In this document: one piece after another, positions 1 to 10,507 of the stretch
How the letters are laid out: every line of letters begins with the position of its first letter
Numbering within the stretch: position 1 is the stretch's first letter
Assembly (NCBI RefSeq): GCF_036323735.1
Contig: NC_086026.1
Location: 72,380,039 to 72,444,038, forward strand
Origin: Rattus norvegicus
Taxonomy: Eukaryota; Chordata; Mammalia; Rodentia; Muridae
DNA: 64,000 nt
Direction of reading: 5' to 3'
Made by a program: the position numbers and the translations under genes
Notes under the pieces: generated by a model
Told to the model about the DNA's origin: nothing
The model's database searches: none
What the model saw: the letters and a program-made list of their open reading frames with translations, nothing else

Positions 1-485
1 CCTCTGGCATAAGGGCCCTATGGATACCTGTGATACCTATCAGCTTATCAAAGTGCATGCTGGGATACACATTTCAAAATCCATGCTAGCATCCTAGCCC
101 TCCTCATCTTCCCTCAGATCCTAGACTCCCTCCAGCTCACAGGCTTCTCTCCTCCACAGCTGCTCACTCTTCCTGTGACCCTGCTTCTCTTTCCCCTGCG
201 ACTGTCCCCTCTCCCACAGAGCCCTGGCTAGGTCCAGTCCGCTGGCCATGTTCAGTTTATTTCTTTCTCCTCTGCTCTGGACTCTTTCAGATGCCTCCAC
301 TGTGTGCATCTTTCTCTCCCCATCCCTCCGTCCCTCTTTCTCCTCCTTTCCCTCCCCCTCCTCCCCCTCTCTCATCTACAATAAAAGCCTTCCCCTTAAC
401 CTTGGGGTGCAAGCATATTTTCACGTTATACACAGAAAATGGAGACCACACTTCAAAAGCCATGAGATCTGTCTCTGTGAGGCAT
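1..485. other. Unassigned; pyrimidine-rich stretch and lone AATAAA
   Basis: No gene or confident repeat is visible. Positions 300-372 are strongly C/T-rich, followed by AATAAA at 380-385. The C/T run plus AATAAA resembles the 3' part of some rodent LTRs, but I cannot assign a family. Open frames on both strands are short and compositionally biased. Confidence 0.4.
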
Positions 486-500
486 GACAAAACAGATCTT

Positions 501-601
501 TTTTTTTTTTTTTTGGTTCTTTTTTTCGGAGCTGGGGACCGAACCCAGGGCCTTGCGCTTCCTAGGTAAGCGCTCTACCACTGAGCTAAATCCCCAGCCC
601 C
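501..601 (-). mobile_element. ID SINE (rat ID/BC1 type)
   Basis: Reverse-strand ID element: a T-run tail on the left, then the complement of the ID head (B-box and A-box like segments) ending in CCCCAGCCCC. It is flanked by a perfect 15-bp TSD, GACAAAACAGATCTT, at 486-500 and 602-616. The intact TSD and near-consensus body imply a recent insertion. Confidence 0.95.
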
Positions 602-752
602 GACAAAACAGATCTTAAGCAAGCAGTTCCCTGTAGTAAGAACCAAGAATGCTCAATAAACTCTCCCAGAGAACAGAATGAGGGAGGAGACAGGGAAAGT
701 AGGCTTATCAGAAACAGGGGCAACTCTTTTCATTGCTTCTCCAAATGTTGAG

Positions 753-845
753 GAAACGAACCTGGTGGCACATGTCATTAATCCCAGTACTCAGGAGGCA
801 GAGGCAGGTGGATCTCCGTGTGTTCTAGGCCAACCCAAATTTCTC
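753..845 (+). mobile_element. B1 SINE, partial
   Basis: Contains the 7SL-derived B1 core: CCTGGTGGCACATG, then ATCCCAGTACTCAGGAGGC and GGCAGGTGGATCTC. The right third is lost or diverged. Confidence 0.8.
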
Positions 846-1019
846 TGGTCATGTGACCCTCTTGCCTCAACTTCCTGAGTACAGGCATGTGCCACCATAC
901 CCTTCCTGTGTTATACTTTACATACATCATTTTATTCTTGTATGTAAAGTTAGGTCTTTGTCATTTGGAAAATATCAGTTCAGTGAGTTATGTGGCTCTC
1001 CCAAATGTTAACCTACAAT

Positions 1020-1235
1020 GTTTATTTATCTATTTCTACCTTTATTTACTTACTATTACATGTGTGTATGATATATGTGAATGTGTGTACATGCCACGGC
1101 ATTTCTGTGGAGGTCAGAAGAAGTGCTTGCAGGAGTTGGTTCTCTCCTTCCGCTATATGGGTCTCAGGGACCAAACTCAGGCCATCAGGCTTTGCAGCAA
1201 GTGCTTTTACCTGGTGAGCCATCTCACCAGCTCCA
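1020..1235 (-). mobile_element. B3 SINE (B2 superfamily)
   Basis: Reverse-strand B3: GTGTGTACATGCCACGGC, GGAGGTCAGAAG, CTCAGGCCATCAGGC, and the terminal GAGCCATCTCACCAGC that is the complement of the tRNA-like 5' end. Confidence 0.85.
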
Positions 1236-1886
1236 ACATATTTCATTCTATAACATCCGATATTATTGCTGTTGCTATGCCCACTGATCTCCTGACAAAG
1301 GTCACTAAGAATTGGAAGATGCCCAGCGACCCATGGCAAACGTGGGTTTTCAAAAATCCAGTTTCCAATTTAAAGCTTGAATTTTATCAGAGGTGACACA
1401 GATGTCAGTGGTGTTCTTTAGGGGACCGGCTCGCTGTGTTTAGGAGATGTCAGCCAAACTCTCAGCTCTGAAGCACAGCCCACTCTCACCACATTGAGTT
1501 TGTCCAAGGAGAAAACCGTGTTCCAGGGGAAAATAGGGCAATTTGGTTTGCAACTCAAAACTCTTGCAAAAGATCTTCTCCCTCGGATGCCATTGTGCTT
1601 CAGCATTTTCAGACTCTCCGTCTCTTCATGCAGGCTAGCATCTTTAAAAACATGCTTTACTCAAGGGCCAGCATTTGAGTAAAATGGATAATATGGTGTT
1701 GGCTTACTGCTTCGTCGGGGAAACCTTTCCCTTGCTCTTTTCAACATTTCAGACAAGCTGGTTCAAACTCCCTGTGTAGCAAAAGACACCCTTGAACCCC
1801 TGCCTTCAGGAGGGAGGCCTTCAGGAGTTCCAGACGCTTGTGTCACTGTGGCTTCTATGGCCTTTGAATAGGTTTTGGGGAAGCAA
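1236..1886. other. Single-copy-looking sequence
   Basis: About 650 bp with no repeat, splice-supported exon or RNA gene that I recognise. Short frames only. Confidence 0.4.
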
Positions 1887-1948
1887 ATTCAGGTTATCAA
1901 GATTGCAGGGCAGACACTTGCACCCAGTGAACTCTCTCTCCAGCCCAA
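1887..1948 (-). mobile_element. B3/B2 5'-end remnant
   Basis: Diverged complement of the head of a B3/B2 element (GCAGGGCAGACACTTGCACC, then CTCTCTCCAGCCC). Only the tRNA-like end survives. Confidence 0.55.
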
Positions 1949-2022
1949 GAGATTTTTTTTACACACCCTGGCATGCACTCACACATAAAATCAAGCAATC
2001 AATAAGTGTGGAAAAGGTAAGA

Positions 2023-2100
2023 TTGGTTTTAAAAATATTTTATTACTAGTGTGCATGTATATGATGCACATGTGTGGGTGGAGTACCACAGGTCTTCCTT
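2023..2100 (-). mobile_element. B2/B3 tail remnant
   Basis: TTTTAAAAATATTTTATTAC followed by GTGTGCATGTATATGATGCA resembles the complement of the 3' part of a B2/B3. The tRNA-like head is missing. Confidence 0.45.
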
Positions 2101-2184
2101 AGGCTAAGGACTAAGGCAAGTGGGAAGTGTCTGTATATGTTGCCTGGAAAAGATGCCTACTATCTGCCCTGTTCCCGTGGCTAC

Positions 2185-2325
2185 CCCATAGGTAGGGGCT
2201 ATTAGCATCTTCATTTGACAGAGGAGAGCGGAGCTCAGAGGTGTTCATGATTTACCAAAGTCCTATCTTGTGACCAAATTCTACAAGTGGAATTTGAACC
2301 CAGGGCTGTGTGACTAGTTGGTGAC
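2185..2325 (-). mobile_element. MIR SINE, ancient
   Basis: Contains CATCTTCATTTGACAGAGGA and GGAATTTGAACCCAGGGC, matching the complement of the MIR core. MIR is an ancient mammalian tRNA-derived SINE, consistent with the high divergence. Confidence 0.75.
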
Positions 2326-2521
2326 ATCATCTGAGTAGATTCTAGATTCATAGAAGGAAGAGATACTGCCTCAGCCTTCTCTATACACTTCTCAACATGG
2401 GCCTGTGTGTGCAGCGGACACCAATCCTTGGTGACCAGTTGGTTGACAAGTAACAGCAAAATCAAATTTAGAATTTGTTTTACTTATCTGTTCCAGATAG
2501 ACCTACCCCTCAACCAAATGA

Positions 2522-2610
2522 GACCAAAAAACAAAAAAACAAAAAAAAACCCAAAACCAAAAACAAAACAAAACAAAAAAAACCAAAACAACAAACAACA
2601 AAACCCCAAC
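2522..2610. repeat. A/C-rich simple sequence
   Basis: Run of AAAAC/AACA-type units, low complexity. It has no SINE body in the expected position. Confidence 0.85.
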
Positions 2611-2719
2611 ACATTCTTATAAATAAATTCAATTATCTGGATTAAATCATCGCAGTGGTTTTAAAGGAATCTAAGTGCTTATTTAACTACATTCATTTTT
2701 ACTATGGTGACGATGATGA

Positions 2720-2935
2720 TGATGTTGTTGTTTTTGAGATCGGGTCTCAATGTAGCCCAGGATGGCTCTATACTCACCACTTAGCAGATGACGTCCTCGA
2801 ACTTCTCATCTTCTTTCTTCTACCTCCCAAATGCTGAGGTTACAGATGTGGCCACTGGGCCCAGTTTATATAGGGCTGGTAACAGAGCCTAGGGCCGTCA
2901 GCTAGATACTCTACCAACCCAGCCTCAGCGCCTAG
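2720..2935 (-). mobile_element. B4/ID_B1-family SINE
   Basis: B1-like complement (GAGATCGGGTCTCAATGTAG, then CCCAAATGCTGAGGTTACAG) followed by an ID-like complement ending in ATACTCTACCAACCCAGCC. The B1 plus ID-like order on one strand defines this chimeric family. Confidence 0.75.
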
Positions 2936-3014
2936 AGCAAATATCTAAAAGACCAGAGCTGAGATTCCTTACTAAATAAATTTAGAGAGTTATTAATTTT
3001 ATGTAAATTAAGTG

Positions 3015-3199
3015 TTTTGTCTGAACATACATATGAGAACCACATGGGTGTCTTGTGCTTGCAGATGTCAGAAGAGGATGTTAGATTCCCCTGAACTGAA
3101 ATTATGGACTCTTCTGAGCCACCATGTGGGTTCTGGGAATTGAACCCAGGTCTTCTGCAAGAGCAAGTGTTCTTAACTCTGAGCCATCTCTCCAGTCCT
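3015..3199 (-). mobile_element. B2/B3 SINE
   Basis: Complement of a B2-type body: GAGCCACCATGTGGGTTCTG, GAATTGAACCCAGGTC, terminating GAGCCATCTCTCCAGTCC. Confidence 0.85.
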
Positions 3200-3209
3200 A
3201 TGCTCACCC

Positions 3210-3345
3210 CTCCCCCTTCTTATACATGGTTTACTAAGGAGCCATGGTTGGTCTGGAATTCATTATGTAAACCAGGCCAGCCTCAAACTCAGAGATCCTC
3301 CTGTCTCTGCCTCCTGAGTGCTGGGATTAAATGAATTTACCACTG
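3210..3345 (-). mobile_element. B1 SINE, diverged
   Basis: Complement of B1: ACCAGGCCAGCCTCAAACTC, CCTCCTGTCTCTGCCTCC, GAGTGCTGGGATTAAA. Confidence 0.8.
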
Positions 3346-3471
3346 TGGGTGTCTTATTAGTTTTTCAAAAGCCATTCCTGTTCTCCCTACTTACCATTGC
3401 TCCAGAGGAAAAATTTCACAGTCAGAAAGCTACCAGTTGTCCTCGGAGAGCACATCCCACATCCCAGATGG

Positions 3472-3685
3472 GATTTTTCTTTTGGTTTGGTTCGGTTTGG
3501 TTTGGTTCGGTTCGGTCTGGTTTATTTGTTGTTTTTGTTTTGTTTTGCTTTTTCTGGACAGAGTTTCTCTGTGTAGCCCTAGCTATCCTGTAACTCGCTC
3601 TGCAGACCAGGGCTTCAAACTCGGGGATCTGCCTGCCTCTGCCTCCTGAGTGCTGGGATTAAAGGCGTGCACCACCAACCAGCTT
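3472..3685 (-). mobile_element. B1 SINE with TTTGG/TTCGG-rich tail
   Basis: B1 complement at about 3552-3683 (GTTTCTCTGTGTAGCCCTAG, CTGCCTCTGCCTCCTGAGTG, GGGATTAAAGGCGTGCACCA). Its tail at 3472-3551 has degenerated into repeats of GGTTT and GGTTC, a microsatellite grown from the A-rich end. Confidence 0.88.
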
Positions 3686-4215
3686 CCCGATGGAATTCTG
3701 TCGGCTATAACCCTTCACTCCTGACCAGTGTTTCCAACGACAGCTTAGCTACACACAGCAATTACAGCCCTATGTCAGGATCTCACAGTATAGAGCTGAA
3801 ATTGCAGACTTAATCCAGTGAAAACACATGCCTGGTATTTATAGTGAAAATACTTGTTGAAAGACTTCTCACCTAAAGACACATGCCGCATAGCTCTCCG
3901 GGAGTACAACATCATTTTCCTAAAATCTTGGCAAGCTGCTGTGGAGCTCTGATAAGACCTGAGGCCCAAAGGAACAACTCCTTCTTCCTGTGGCACCCAG
4001 CCTGTTTTAACAGCCCTCTTCCAGCTTCCCATCTCCACAAATGGCTTGAAGTGATTTTTTTCTTCTTCTTGGCATTGTTACCTTAACTCACAACATATAG
4101 AAGTAATAAAAGACAAAACACAACGGTGGGAAGACAGTGCAGTATTGAGGGGACGTGATCACTCTAAGACGGAGTTCAAAGCTGCATCACCAAGCAATAG
4201 ACCCGTCCAGGTCAA
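3686..4215. other. Single-copy-looking sequence
   Basis: About 530 bp in which I recognise no repeat, exon or RNA. Confidence 0.35.
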
Positions 4216-4320
4216 ATCGCAGGGAAGGCAGTGGAGAGTCTTGGGGAGATTGCTTGTCGGTGAGGTGCCTGCTGGGAAAGCTCAGGGAACTGGGTTTGGA
4301 TACACAGTCCCCACAAAAAA
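4216..4320 (+). mobile_element. B2/B3-like remnant
   Basis: GGAGATTGCTTGTCGGTGAG, then GAACTGGGTTTGGATACAC, resembles a diverged B2/B3 head and body. The 3' half is absent where the next B1 begins. Confidence 0.45.
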
Positions 4321-4329
4321 GGTCAATGT

Positions 4330-4545
4330 GCAGTCTGGAACCCATGTTGGCACAGCTTTAATCCCAGCACTCAGGGGGTTAAGGCAGGGGATCTCTGAGT
4401 TTGAGGCCAGCCTGGTGCACATAGCAAGATCAGAACATCAATGTGTACATGGTCAGATTCTGGTTTTTTGTTTGTTTAAAACAACAACAACAATAAACAA
4501 ATAACAACAACAACAAACAACAAAAACAACCAAAAAGCCTGTATC
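4330..4545 (+). mobile_element. B1 SINE with A/C-rich tail
   Basis: CATGTTGGCACAGCTTTAAT, CCCAGCACTCAGGGGGTTAA and GAGTTTGAGGCCAGCCTGG, followed by a CAA-rich tail at about 4481-4535. Confidence 0.82.
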
Positions 4546-4659
4546 TAGCATGTATCTATAACTGGAGCATTGGAGTGACAGAGGCAGGAGGATTATGGAA
4601 CTCATTGGTCAGCTAGCCTTCCCTAAAGAGTGAGCTCAGGATTCCACCAAAGGCACCAC

Positions 4660-4851
4660 TTCAAGGCTGGAGAAGCGGCTCTCATTCACGAGCACTCATT
4701 TCTCTTGCAGATGACCCAGACTTCCAGCACCCACGTGACACCACGCAACTATCTGTAATCCCAGTCCCAGGGCATCTGACATTCTTTACTGCCTGTTGCA
4801 GACAGCACACACATGGCATACACACAGGCAGACAAAACAGTTATATACATT

Positions 4852-4906
<55 letters not shown>

Positions 4907-4927
4907 CTTAAGAGAGAGAGAGAGAGG
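4660..4927 (+). mobile_element. B3 SINE ending in a (CA)n(AG)n tract
   Basis: Body from about 4664 (GGCTGGAGAAGCGGCTC), with its 3' tail running into a (CA)n run at about 4855-4904 and a short (AG)n run at 4910-4926. It illustrates microsatellite growth from a SINE tail. Confidence 0.7.
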
Positions 4928-5152
4928 CTTATCCATTGTACTTGGGTTATGCTGGCCCCTGTGACTTCTCCAAAGGCAGGAAACTCAACTGCATAATTTG
5001 TGGGATTGGGTCTATGCTCACACTTTTCCCTTTATAAAATTCTTTATAAAATATTTATTAAAATACATATAAATATTCTTTATAAGAATAAATAGATGGG
5101 GGAGAGTAAGAGAAGGCACCTGATACCATATTCTACATGCATGTGCACATAC

Positions 5153-5205
5153 AACACACATGCAAACACACACACACACATACACACACACACACACATA
5201 TACAT
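5153..5205. repeat. (CA)n microsatellite
   Basis: Interrupted CA/TACA dinucleotide run. Confidence 0.9.
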
Positions 5206-6480
5206 GTGAAACAACAGAAACTGAAGTGCTTTTGGGTTCAAGGTGGGACCAGTCACACACACAGAGACCCCTCTTCCTCTCTCTTGGGACACTTGGCCTG
5301 AAAGTTAGGGATAACAACAGTATCCCTCTGTACCACTCAAAGCCACATCACAAGTGATTATACTGCCTAAGCCAGGCACATTGTAATTTATTCAGGCATT
5401 CTCTTATGAAATATGTCTGACACCCACTCTCCACCTTTAAATTGCTCACAATACTGGGAGGGGCCCAGTCATGAAAACAAATAGTTACAAAACAGAAGGC
5501 TAAATGATGGAGCGAAAAGCTGGAGCATAGGGGAGGAGCCCTTTGACCTTGGAACACGGACAGAGGGTTGAGGACCTGAGAGCCTGAGGTTACAGCAGGT
5601 ACCTGGACCACCAGTGCCGGAAGTCTAAGTCAAGTCCAGGATCCAGGCCCAAAGTCAAAGCTAAGAGTCAGAAGGACAAAACAAAGCGCCCAGAAGAAAT
5701 GCTTACTGCTGAAGCACAGGCTTCACATCAATGCCCTGAGCTCCGTGTTGCTGTTTCACCCCTTTCTTCTGGGACGCCCTTCCTGATCCAATACTAATGG
5801 GTCAAATGACTCAGCACCCGCAACTGTCACGAGCTTCTCAGGGTGATCAGCGTAGGTCAGTCAAATAGGAGGCTTGTGGAGACAGTGAAGAGCCAAACTT
5901 GCTCTTTGGATTGGATGGGGAATGCTTCCTTAGGGACATCGATGGAAGGGCTGGATGCTGCTGGTAGACGAGGGGAGCAAAGGGCCACATGTGGGTAGCT
6001 TGTGAGTATGAGAGGGGCCGTGACTGCTCGGGAGCTCCGTGACTGCTCGGGAGCTCCTGCCAGTGGCCGTACTTGGTTTTGGGAATCCAGCTTTGAAACA
6101 GTGGGGTGTGACCCTGGATGAACTGGTATGACTTAAGGTGGAGGCTACAAAAAATTTGACAGCAGCAAAGGAATTTTGAAAGCACAACTACTTAACTTTA
6201 ACTCAAACTGAATGCATAATGAACCCAAGGAATTTAGGGCGTCACTCATCCATGTGGTGTCACGTGACTTCATCAAGACATTGGTTCTGAACAGTTCTGA
6301 GCACAGAATCCGTGTGACTGGAGTTGAACATGTTGTCATGCCATACAAAACCAACACACACTGCTCAGATTTAATTATGGAAAACAAAAACTACCAGCAT
6401 TACTAAGTATGTAGGTACCCAATTAGTAGAGCTTTAAATTCTACTGGGCTAGGGTGTTTGTTTATACAAACTGGTGCTTA
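5206..6480. other. Single-copy-looking sequence with a 19-bp tandem duplication
   Basis: About 1.27 kb with no repeat or gene I can support. It contains an exact 19-bp direct duplication at 6019-6037 and 6038-6056. Frames of 85-112 codons on the minus strand at 5847-6187 match no family I know. Confidence 0.4.
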
Positions 6481-6645
6481 AGGCCCAACGAGATGGCTCA
6501 GTGGGTGAAGGCGCTTGTTGCCAAGCTTGAGGACCTGAGTTCAATCCTCAGCCCTACTTGATGGAAGGAGAGAAGTGATCCCCTTCTCTGACCTTCACGC
6601 ACATGTGTACAGAGACACACTTACACACATAATAAAGTATCTTTT
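6481..6645 (+). mobile_element. B3/B2 SINE
   Basis: GAGATGGCTCAGTGGGTGAA (A-box region), TGAGGACCTGAGTTCAATCC (B-box region), 3' end AATAAAGTATCTTTT. Confidence 0.85.
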
Positions 6646-6692
6646 ACTTGCTGCCCGGATTCTGACTTAAGTTTATTAGAAATTGTTCCATG

Positions 6693-6847
6693 GGGTTGGG
6701 GATTTAGCTCAGTGGTAGAGCGCTTGCCTAGCAAGCGCAAGGCCCTGGGTTCGGTCCCCAGCTCCGAAAAAAAGAAAAAGCAAAAAAAAAAAAAAAAGCG
6801 CAAGGCCCTGGGTTCGGTCCTCAGCTCCAGGGGGCGGGGGAGGAGAA
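6693..6847 (+). mobile_element. ID SINE with a duplicated 3' half
   Basis: Head GGGTTGGGGATTTAGCTCAG, intact A box and B box (GGTTCGGTCCCC), an A-rich tract, then a second partial copy of the ID 3' half at about 6797-6829 (AAGGCCCTGGGTTCGGTCC) and a G-rich end. The whole is bounded by a 15-bp TSD AGAAATTGTTCCATG at 6678-6692 and 6848-6862, so the partial dimer inserted or arose as a unit. Confidence 0.93.
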
Positions 6848-7042
6848 AGAAATTGTTCCATGAATTTTGGATTTTGGCTTGGGATTATGGCAGAATTGCC
6901 AGCAGTTTCTGAAACGGCCGTTTTCGTATGATGTATTCAAGTGATCTGTGTACTCAGCCCCGACTCCTACAAAATCAAATGTTGAGCAATCCTGAAAAGA
7001 ATGTTAATAATGCTTGGTGTCCTGTAGCATCAGATAGTCAGA

Positions 7043-7200
7043 TTTAATTCTTTTTGTTTGTTTTTGGAGACAAGGCTTCTCTTTGTAGCCTGGCTGTCCT
7101 GGAACTTGTTCTGTAGACCAGGCTGACCTCAAACTCAGAAATCTGCCTGTTCCTGTCTCTCAGGTGCTGGGATCAATGCGTGTGCTACTACTAGGACCTA
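7043..7200 (-). mobile_element. B1 SINE
   Basis: Tail TTTTTGTTTGTTTTT, then GTCCTGGAACTTGTTCTGTA, ACCAGGCTGACCTCAAACTC, GGTGCTGGGATCAATGCG. Confidence 0.88.
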
Positions 7201-7354
7201 ATCATGTACATCTATCTCATCAATGTGCTAATATGCCTTTATCTTTAATAACTGGCATCATGGTTATAAATGGTGAAGCTCTTTGAGATATGTATGTGTA
7301 CATAAATACATATACACATATGTGTATACCTCAAATAATTGAGTATTTTTTTAT

Positions 7355-7640
7355 TCCGTGTGTGTGTGTGTGTCTGTGTGTGTGTATGTCTGTGTGTACT
7401 TATGTGTGCTCCTGCTAATTCCTACATGCCATGGCACACGTGTGGAAGTCAGAGGACAATCTCCAGGCTGGTCCTTGTCTTTCCTGCATGTTGTTTGAGT
7501 CAGGGTCTCCTGTTATTCATTGGTATATATCCTAGGCTAGCTAGCTCAGAGCTGCAGGGAATGCTTCTGTCTCTACTTCCTCTCAGAACACAGCAGGACT
7601 GGGATTACAGACACACCCTACTATGTCAGACTTTATGTGG
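7355..7640 (-). mobile_element. B3/B4-like SINE with GT-rich left end
   Basis: A GT tract (7358-7400) runs into TGCCATGGCACACGTGTGGA and GTCAGAGGACAATCT, then a B1-like complement (GGTCTCCTGTTATTCATTGG, GGACTGGGATTACAGACACA). The composite suits the B3/B4 group; the exact subfamily is uncertain. Confidence 0.6.
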
Positions 7641-7644
7641 GTTC

Positions 7645-7832
7645 TAGGTCTAGGAGGACCAGGTCCAGGACAATGAGGAGAGTAGGGAGGAAGAGAAAGA
7701 GGAGGAAGAGGAGGAAGGGGAGGAGGAAGAGGAAGGGGGGAAGAAGAGGAGGAAGGGGAGGAGGAAGAGGAAGAGGGGGGAAGAAGAAGAGGAAGGGGAG
7801 GATTAGGGGGAGGACAAGGAGGGGGAGGAAGA
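7645..7832. repeat. Purine-rich (GGA/GAA)n tract
   Basis: About 190 bp almost purely A/G on the plus strand. The basic 68-codon frame over it is low-complexity, not a protein. Confidence 0.92.
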
Positions 7833-9371
7833 GCTGTCTCTGAACCCTTGGGATCCTGGCAGTTGCTATTACTTTACGGGCAGACTGAGACAGCAGTTCT
7901 CACCCAGCTATGTCCTGTGTTCCACAGACAAGGGCACTAGACACTTGTATGCAGTCCATTTGTCCCTTCCTGGATTAGCCGGGCTGCATCTAAAGTATAA
8001 CAAAGGTGTGAGAATGCCACAGATCTTCCCTCACCTCCAGCCGTGTACAGGGTCCCCCTTCTTCATGGGTCTGCTCTTATTGCTCTTATGTTTTTACTTA
8101 CAGTCATGGCCAGAAAATAATCCATGGGCAGTCAAGAGATAAGCAATTCATAAATTAGAAATGGCTGTTATTATAGTCTATCATTCTAATTCACCATTAG
8201 TTACTATTGCCAACTTCTTACTGTTACTTTTCTTTAATTGATAATTAAACTTTATCTTAATTGTGTATGCACAAGAAAAGTAGGATAGAGTATGTAAGTC
8301 CAGAGTTATGGGGGATTTCAGGCATCTACTCGGTGTCCAAAGATGGGGCATCGTGTAAATTTACCTGTAAGTTGCTTTAAGTTACTTCAAGCTTCTGGGG
8401 TTTCAAAAGGTGATCGTACCAAGTCTGGGATCCATCCTAGGAGTGGAGTGAGGAGACCAAGGCTCAGAGAAGGTAAGGCTGCCATTCGTTATGAGCTAGG
8501 ACGGGAAGTCAGGCCTGCCAGAACCCATCTGTGGACTTCTGACTGCTGGTGCTGGGAGAAGTGAGGCAGTGAGGTGCCTGCTCGTCAGTCCACCTGGCTC
8601 TCACAGGCAGCATCCCAGGAGGGTGGAGGATGGTTTTTTGGAGAAAGTGCTCCTAGTAATATTTTCACATTTATGGGGCCCTATTTTTCGGAGCATTTTA
8701 TAGTTCGTTGAGCTGCGTCATCGGCCTCCTGTGGGTGATTGTCCTGTTTATAACCAACAGCTCCTTTTGAGGATTAGGAAGGGTGAGGCTCAGCCCACTC
8801 CTCAGCCGCTTCCCCTGTGGGATCACAGGCCTCCAGTGTGAAGGGGGCCCTCCAGCACCCCATGCTCTTCCCTGATGCTTTCTGAAACCACCCGGATCCA
8901 CCTCAGAGACACTTTGAGAGCAAGCTCATTTCCCTAGGTTGAAGAAGCAGCTGGTCACCTTTCCACACATCCCGTCCCTCTCCACAGCATCACTGGAGCC
9001 AAAAACAGCCGCTCGGCTTGGGGGAGGGGTCTCTGTTCAGCACTGAAAAGCATTTAAAGCTTGCATATGAAATGTGATTTTTCTCGAAGAGCTTGAGGGT
9101 GTGGACCAAGAAGTGAAACCCTCCCCAGGGCTCTACATTGCACAATCCAGTCCTACTTGGGGCTCTGCCAGTCCCTCACTCTGTGTCCCAGGATCCTGCT
9201 GCTCCGAGAAGCTTCCTCCTTTACACACTGTGCTGCTGATCTGCCTTGCAAACCTCCCTATTCTCAGGAAGCCCCGAGTTTTCAAAGGCGGGGTTTGTCT
9301 CATACTCAGCAACCATTCCTGTTTGTTTAGATTGTTAACTCCTCCGATTTTCTCCAGCCATCCCCACTTCA
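7833..9371. other. Mostly single-copy sequence; possible MIR at 8450-8530
   Basis: About 1.5 kb without young repeats. GACCAAGGCTCAGAGAAGG near 8457 resembles a reverse MIR core. No exon or RNA could be supported. Confidence 0.4.
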
Positions 9372-9496
9372 TGGTCACATGTAGGCCAGGCTGGCCATGA
9401 ACTGAACTCAGTATGTAGCCAAGGATAACCAGATCCTCTTGTTTTTACCATCTGTCAAGTGTTTGGATTACAGACCTGACTACTACACCCACCATT
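9372..9496 (-). mobile_element. B1-like SINE, diverged
   Basis: CATGTAGGCCAGGCTGGCCA, then GTTTGGATTACAGACCTGAC. Confidence 0.65.
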
Positions 9497-9696
9497 TAAA
9501 ATTTTTTTTATTTTTATATTTTGTGTTTGTGTGTTTGAATGTAGTAGCTATGTACATGTGAGCACAGGTGCCAAGAAGGCCAGAGTTAAGTCCTCTGGAA
9601 CGAACAGTTGTGAGTCACTTAACAGGGTGATTGAACTCCAATCTTCTCCAAAATCAGTACCCACCTCTAACTGATGAGTCATCTCTTTTGATCTTC
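9497..9696 (-). mobile_element. B2 SINE, diverged
   Basis: Left A/T-rich tail, GGCCAGAGTTAAGTCCTCTG, GTTGTGAGTCACTTAACAGG, ending in GATGAGTCATCTCTTTTG, the complement of a B2 head. Confidence 0.75.
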
Positions 9697-9768
9697 CCTG
9701 CCTGGAAATCTCCCTGCCTCAGCCTCCCACATGCTAGGATTACAAACATGGGGCACCGTGACAGGTTA
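9697..9768 (-). mobile_element. B1 fragment
   Basis: CTCCCTGCCTCAGCCTCCCA then CATGCTAGGATTACAAACAT: the complement of the B1 left half only. Confidence 0.65.
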
Positions 9769-9794
9769 GCAATACAATGCTTTTTTTGTTAATT

Positions 9795-9989
9795 TCTGGA
9801 AAAAAATTTGTATGTCTGGGCGTTTTGCCTGCATGTGTCTGTGCACCCACAAAAGCCAGAAGAGAGTATTGGATCTTCTGGATCTAGAGCCGCAGATGGT
9901 TATGAGCTGCCATGTGGGTACTGGGGAACTGAACCCAGGTCCTCTGGAAGAGCAGCCAATTCTCTAAACGCTGAGCCATGTCTCCAGCC
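9795..9989 (-). mobile_element. B2 SINE
   Basis: GTTTTGCCTGCATGTGTCTG, GTTATGAGCTGCCATGTGGG, GAACCCAGGTCCTCTGGAAG, ending GAGCCATGTCTCCAGCC. Confidence 0.88.
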
Positions 9990-10121
9990 ACAGCAATACC
10001 ATTCTTGAAGCTAGAATTGTTTATTTGGAATGATGTCCAGATAGCAGGTGGGACAGCCCAGATGGGACTTGGAGCTGTGTCCCACATTATCCTCTGAGTA
10101 TTAGGAGTGCCTCTCTTTACC

Positions 10122-10198
10122 TGAAGCACTGAGAATTGAGCCCAGGGCCTTGCACAAGTTAGGCAAGTACTCTACTACTGAGATACATCCCGGCCCTT
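10122..10198 (-). mobile_element. ID-like / B4 3'-end remnant
   Basis: GAATTGAGCCCAGGGCCTTG, then GTACTCTACTACTGAGATAC and CATCCCGGCCC: an old tRNA-Ala-like SINE head in reverse. Confidence 0.65.
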
Positions 10199-10231
10199 AG
10201 GTGCTTCTTCAGTTTTATGATTAACCAGCAG

Positions 10232-10253
10232 AGGGTGTGTGTGTGTGTGTGTG

Positions 10254-10288
<35 letters not shown>

Positions 10289-10440
10289 ACATGTGTGTAT
10301 ATGTGTATATTATGTGTGTATGCGTGTGTTGTGTGAGCATGTGTGTATTGAGTGTATGTGTGCATATGTGTACATTGTATGTGTTGTTTATGTGTGTGCA
10401 GGATTGTGTATGTGTATTGATGTGTGTGTATGTGTGTGCA
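10232..10440. repeat. (GT)n(CTGT)n compound microsatellite
   Basis: GT run from 10235, a CTGT run to about 10288, then degenerate GT/TATG repeats to 10440. Several overlapping frames here are artefacts. Confidence 0.95.
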
Positions 10441-10507
10441 CAATTTTCAGACCCAGAGCCTCTCAATTAATGCTAAGCAACTCCTCTCCCACTGAGCCCA
10501 GCCCCCA
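10441..10507 (-). mobile_element. ID-like remnant
   Basis: Ends CTCCTCTCCCACTGAGCCCA then GCCCC, resembling a diverged ID/B4 head complement directly adjoining the microsatellite. Confidence 0.5.

Noticed and set aside
6693..6760. tRNA-Ala-like gene candidates at ID elements
   Set aside because: A and B boxes are present, but the sequences end in A-rich tails with TSDs and lack a mature tRNA 3' half; these are SINEs.
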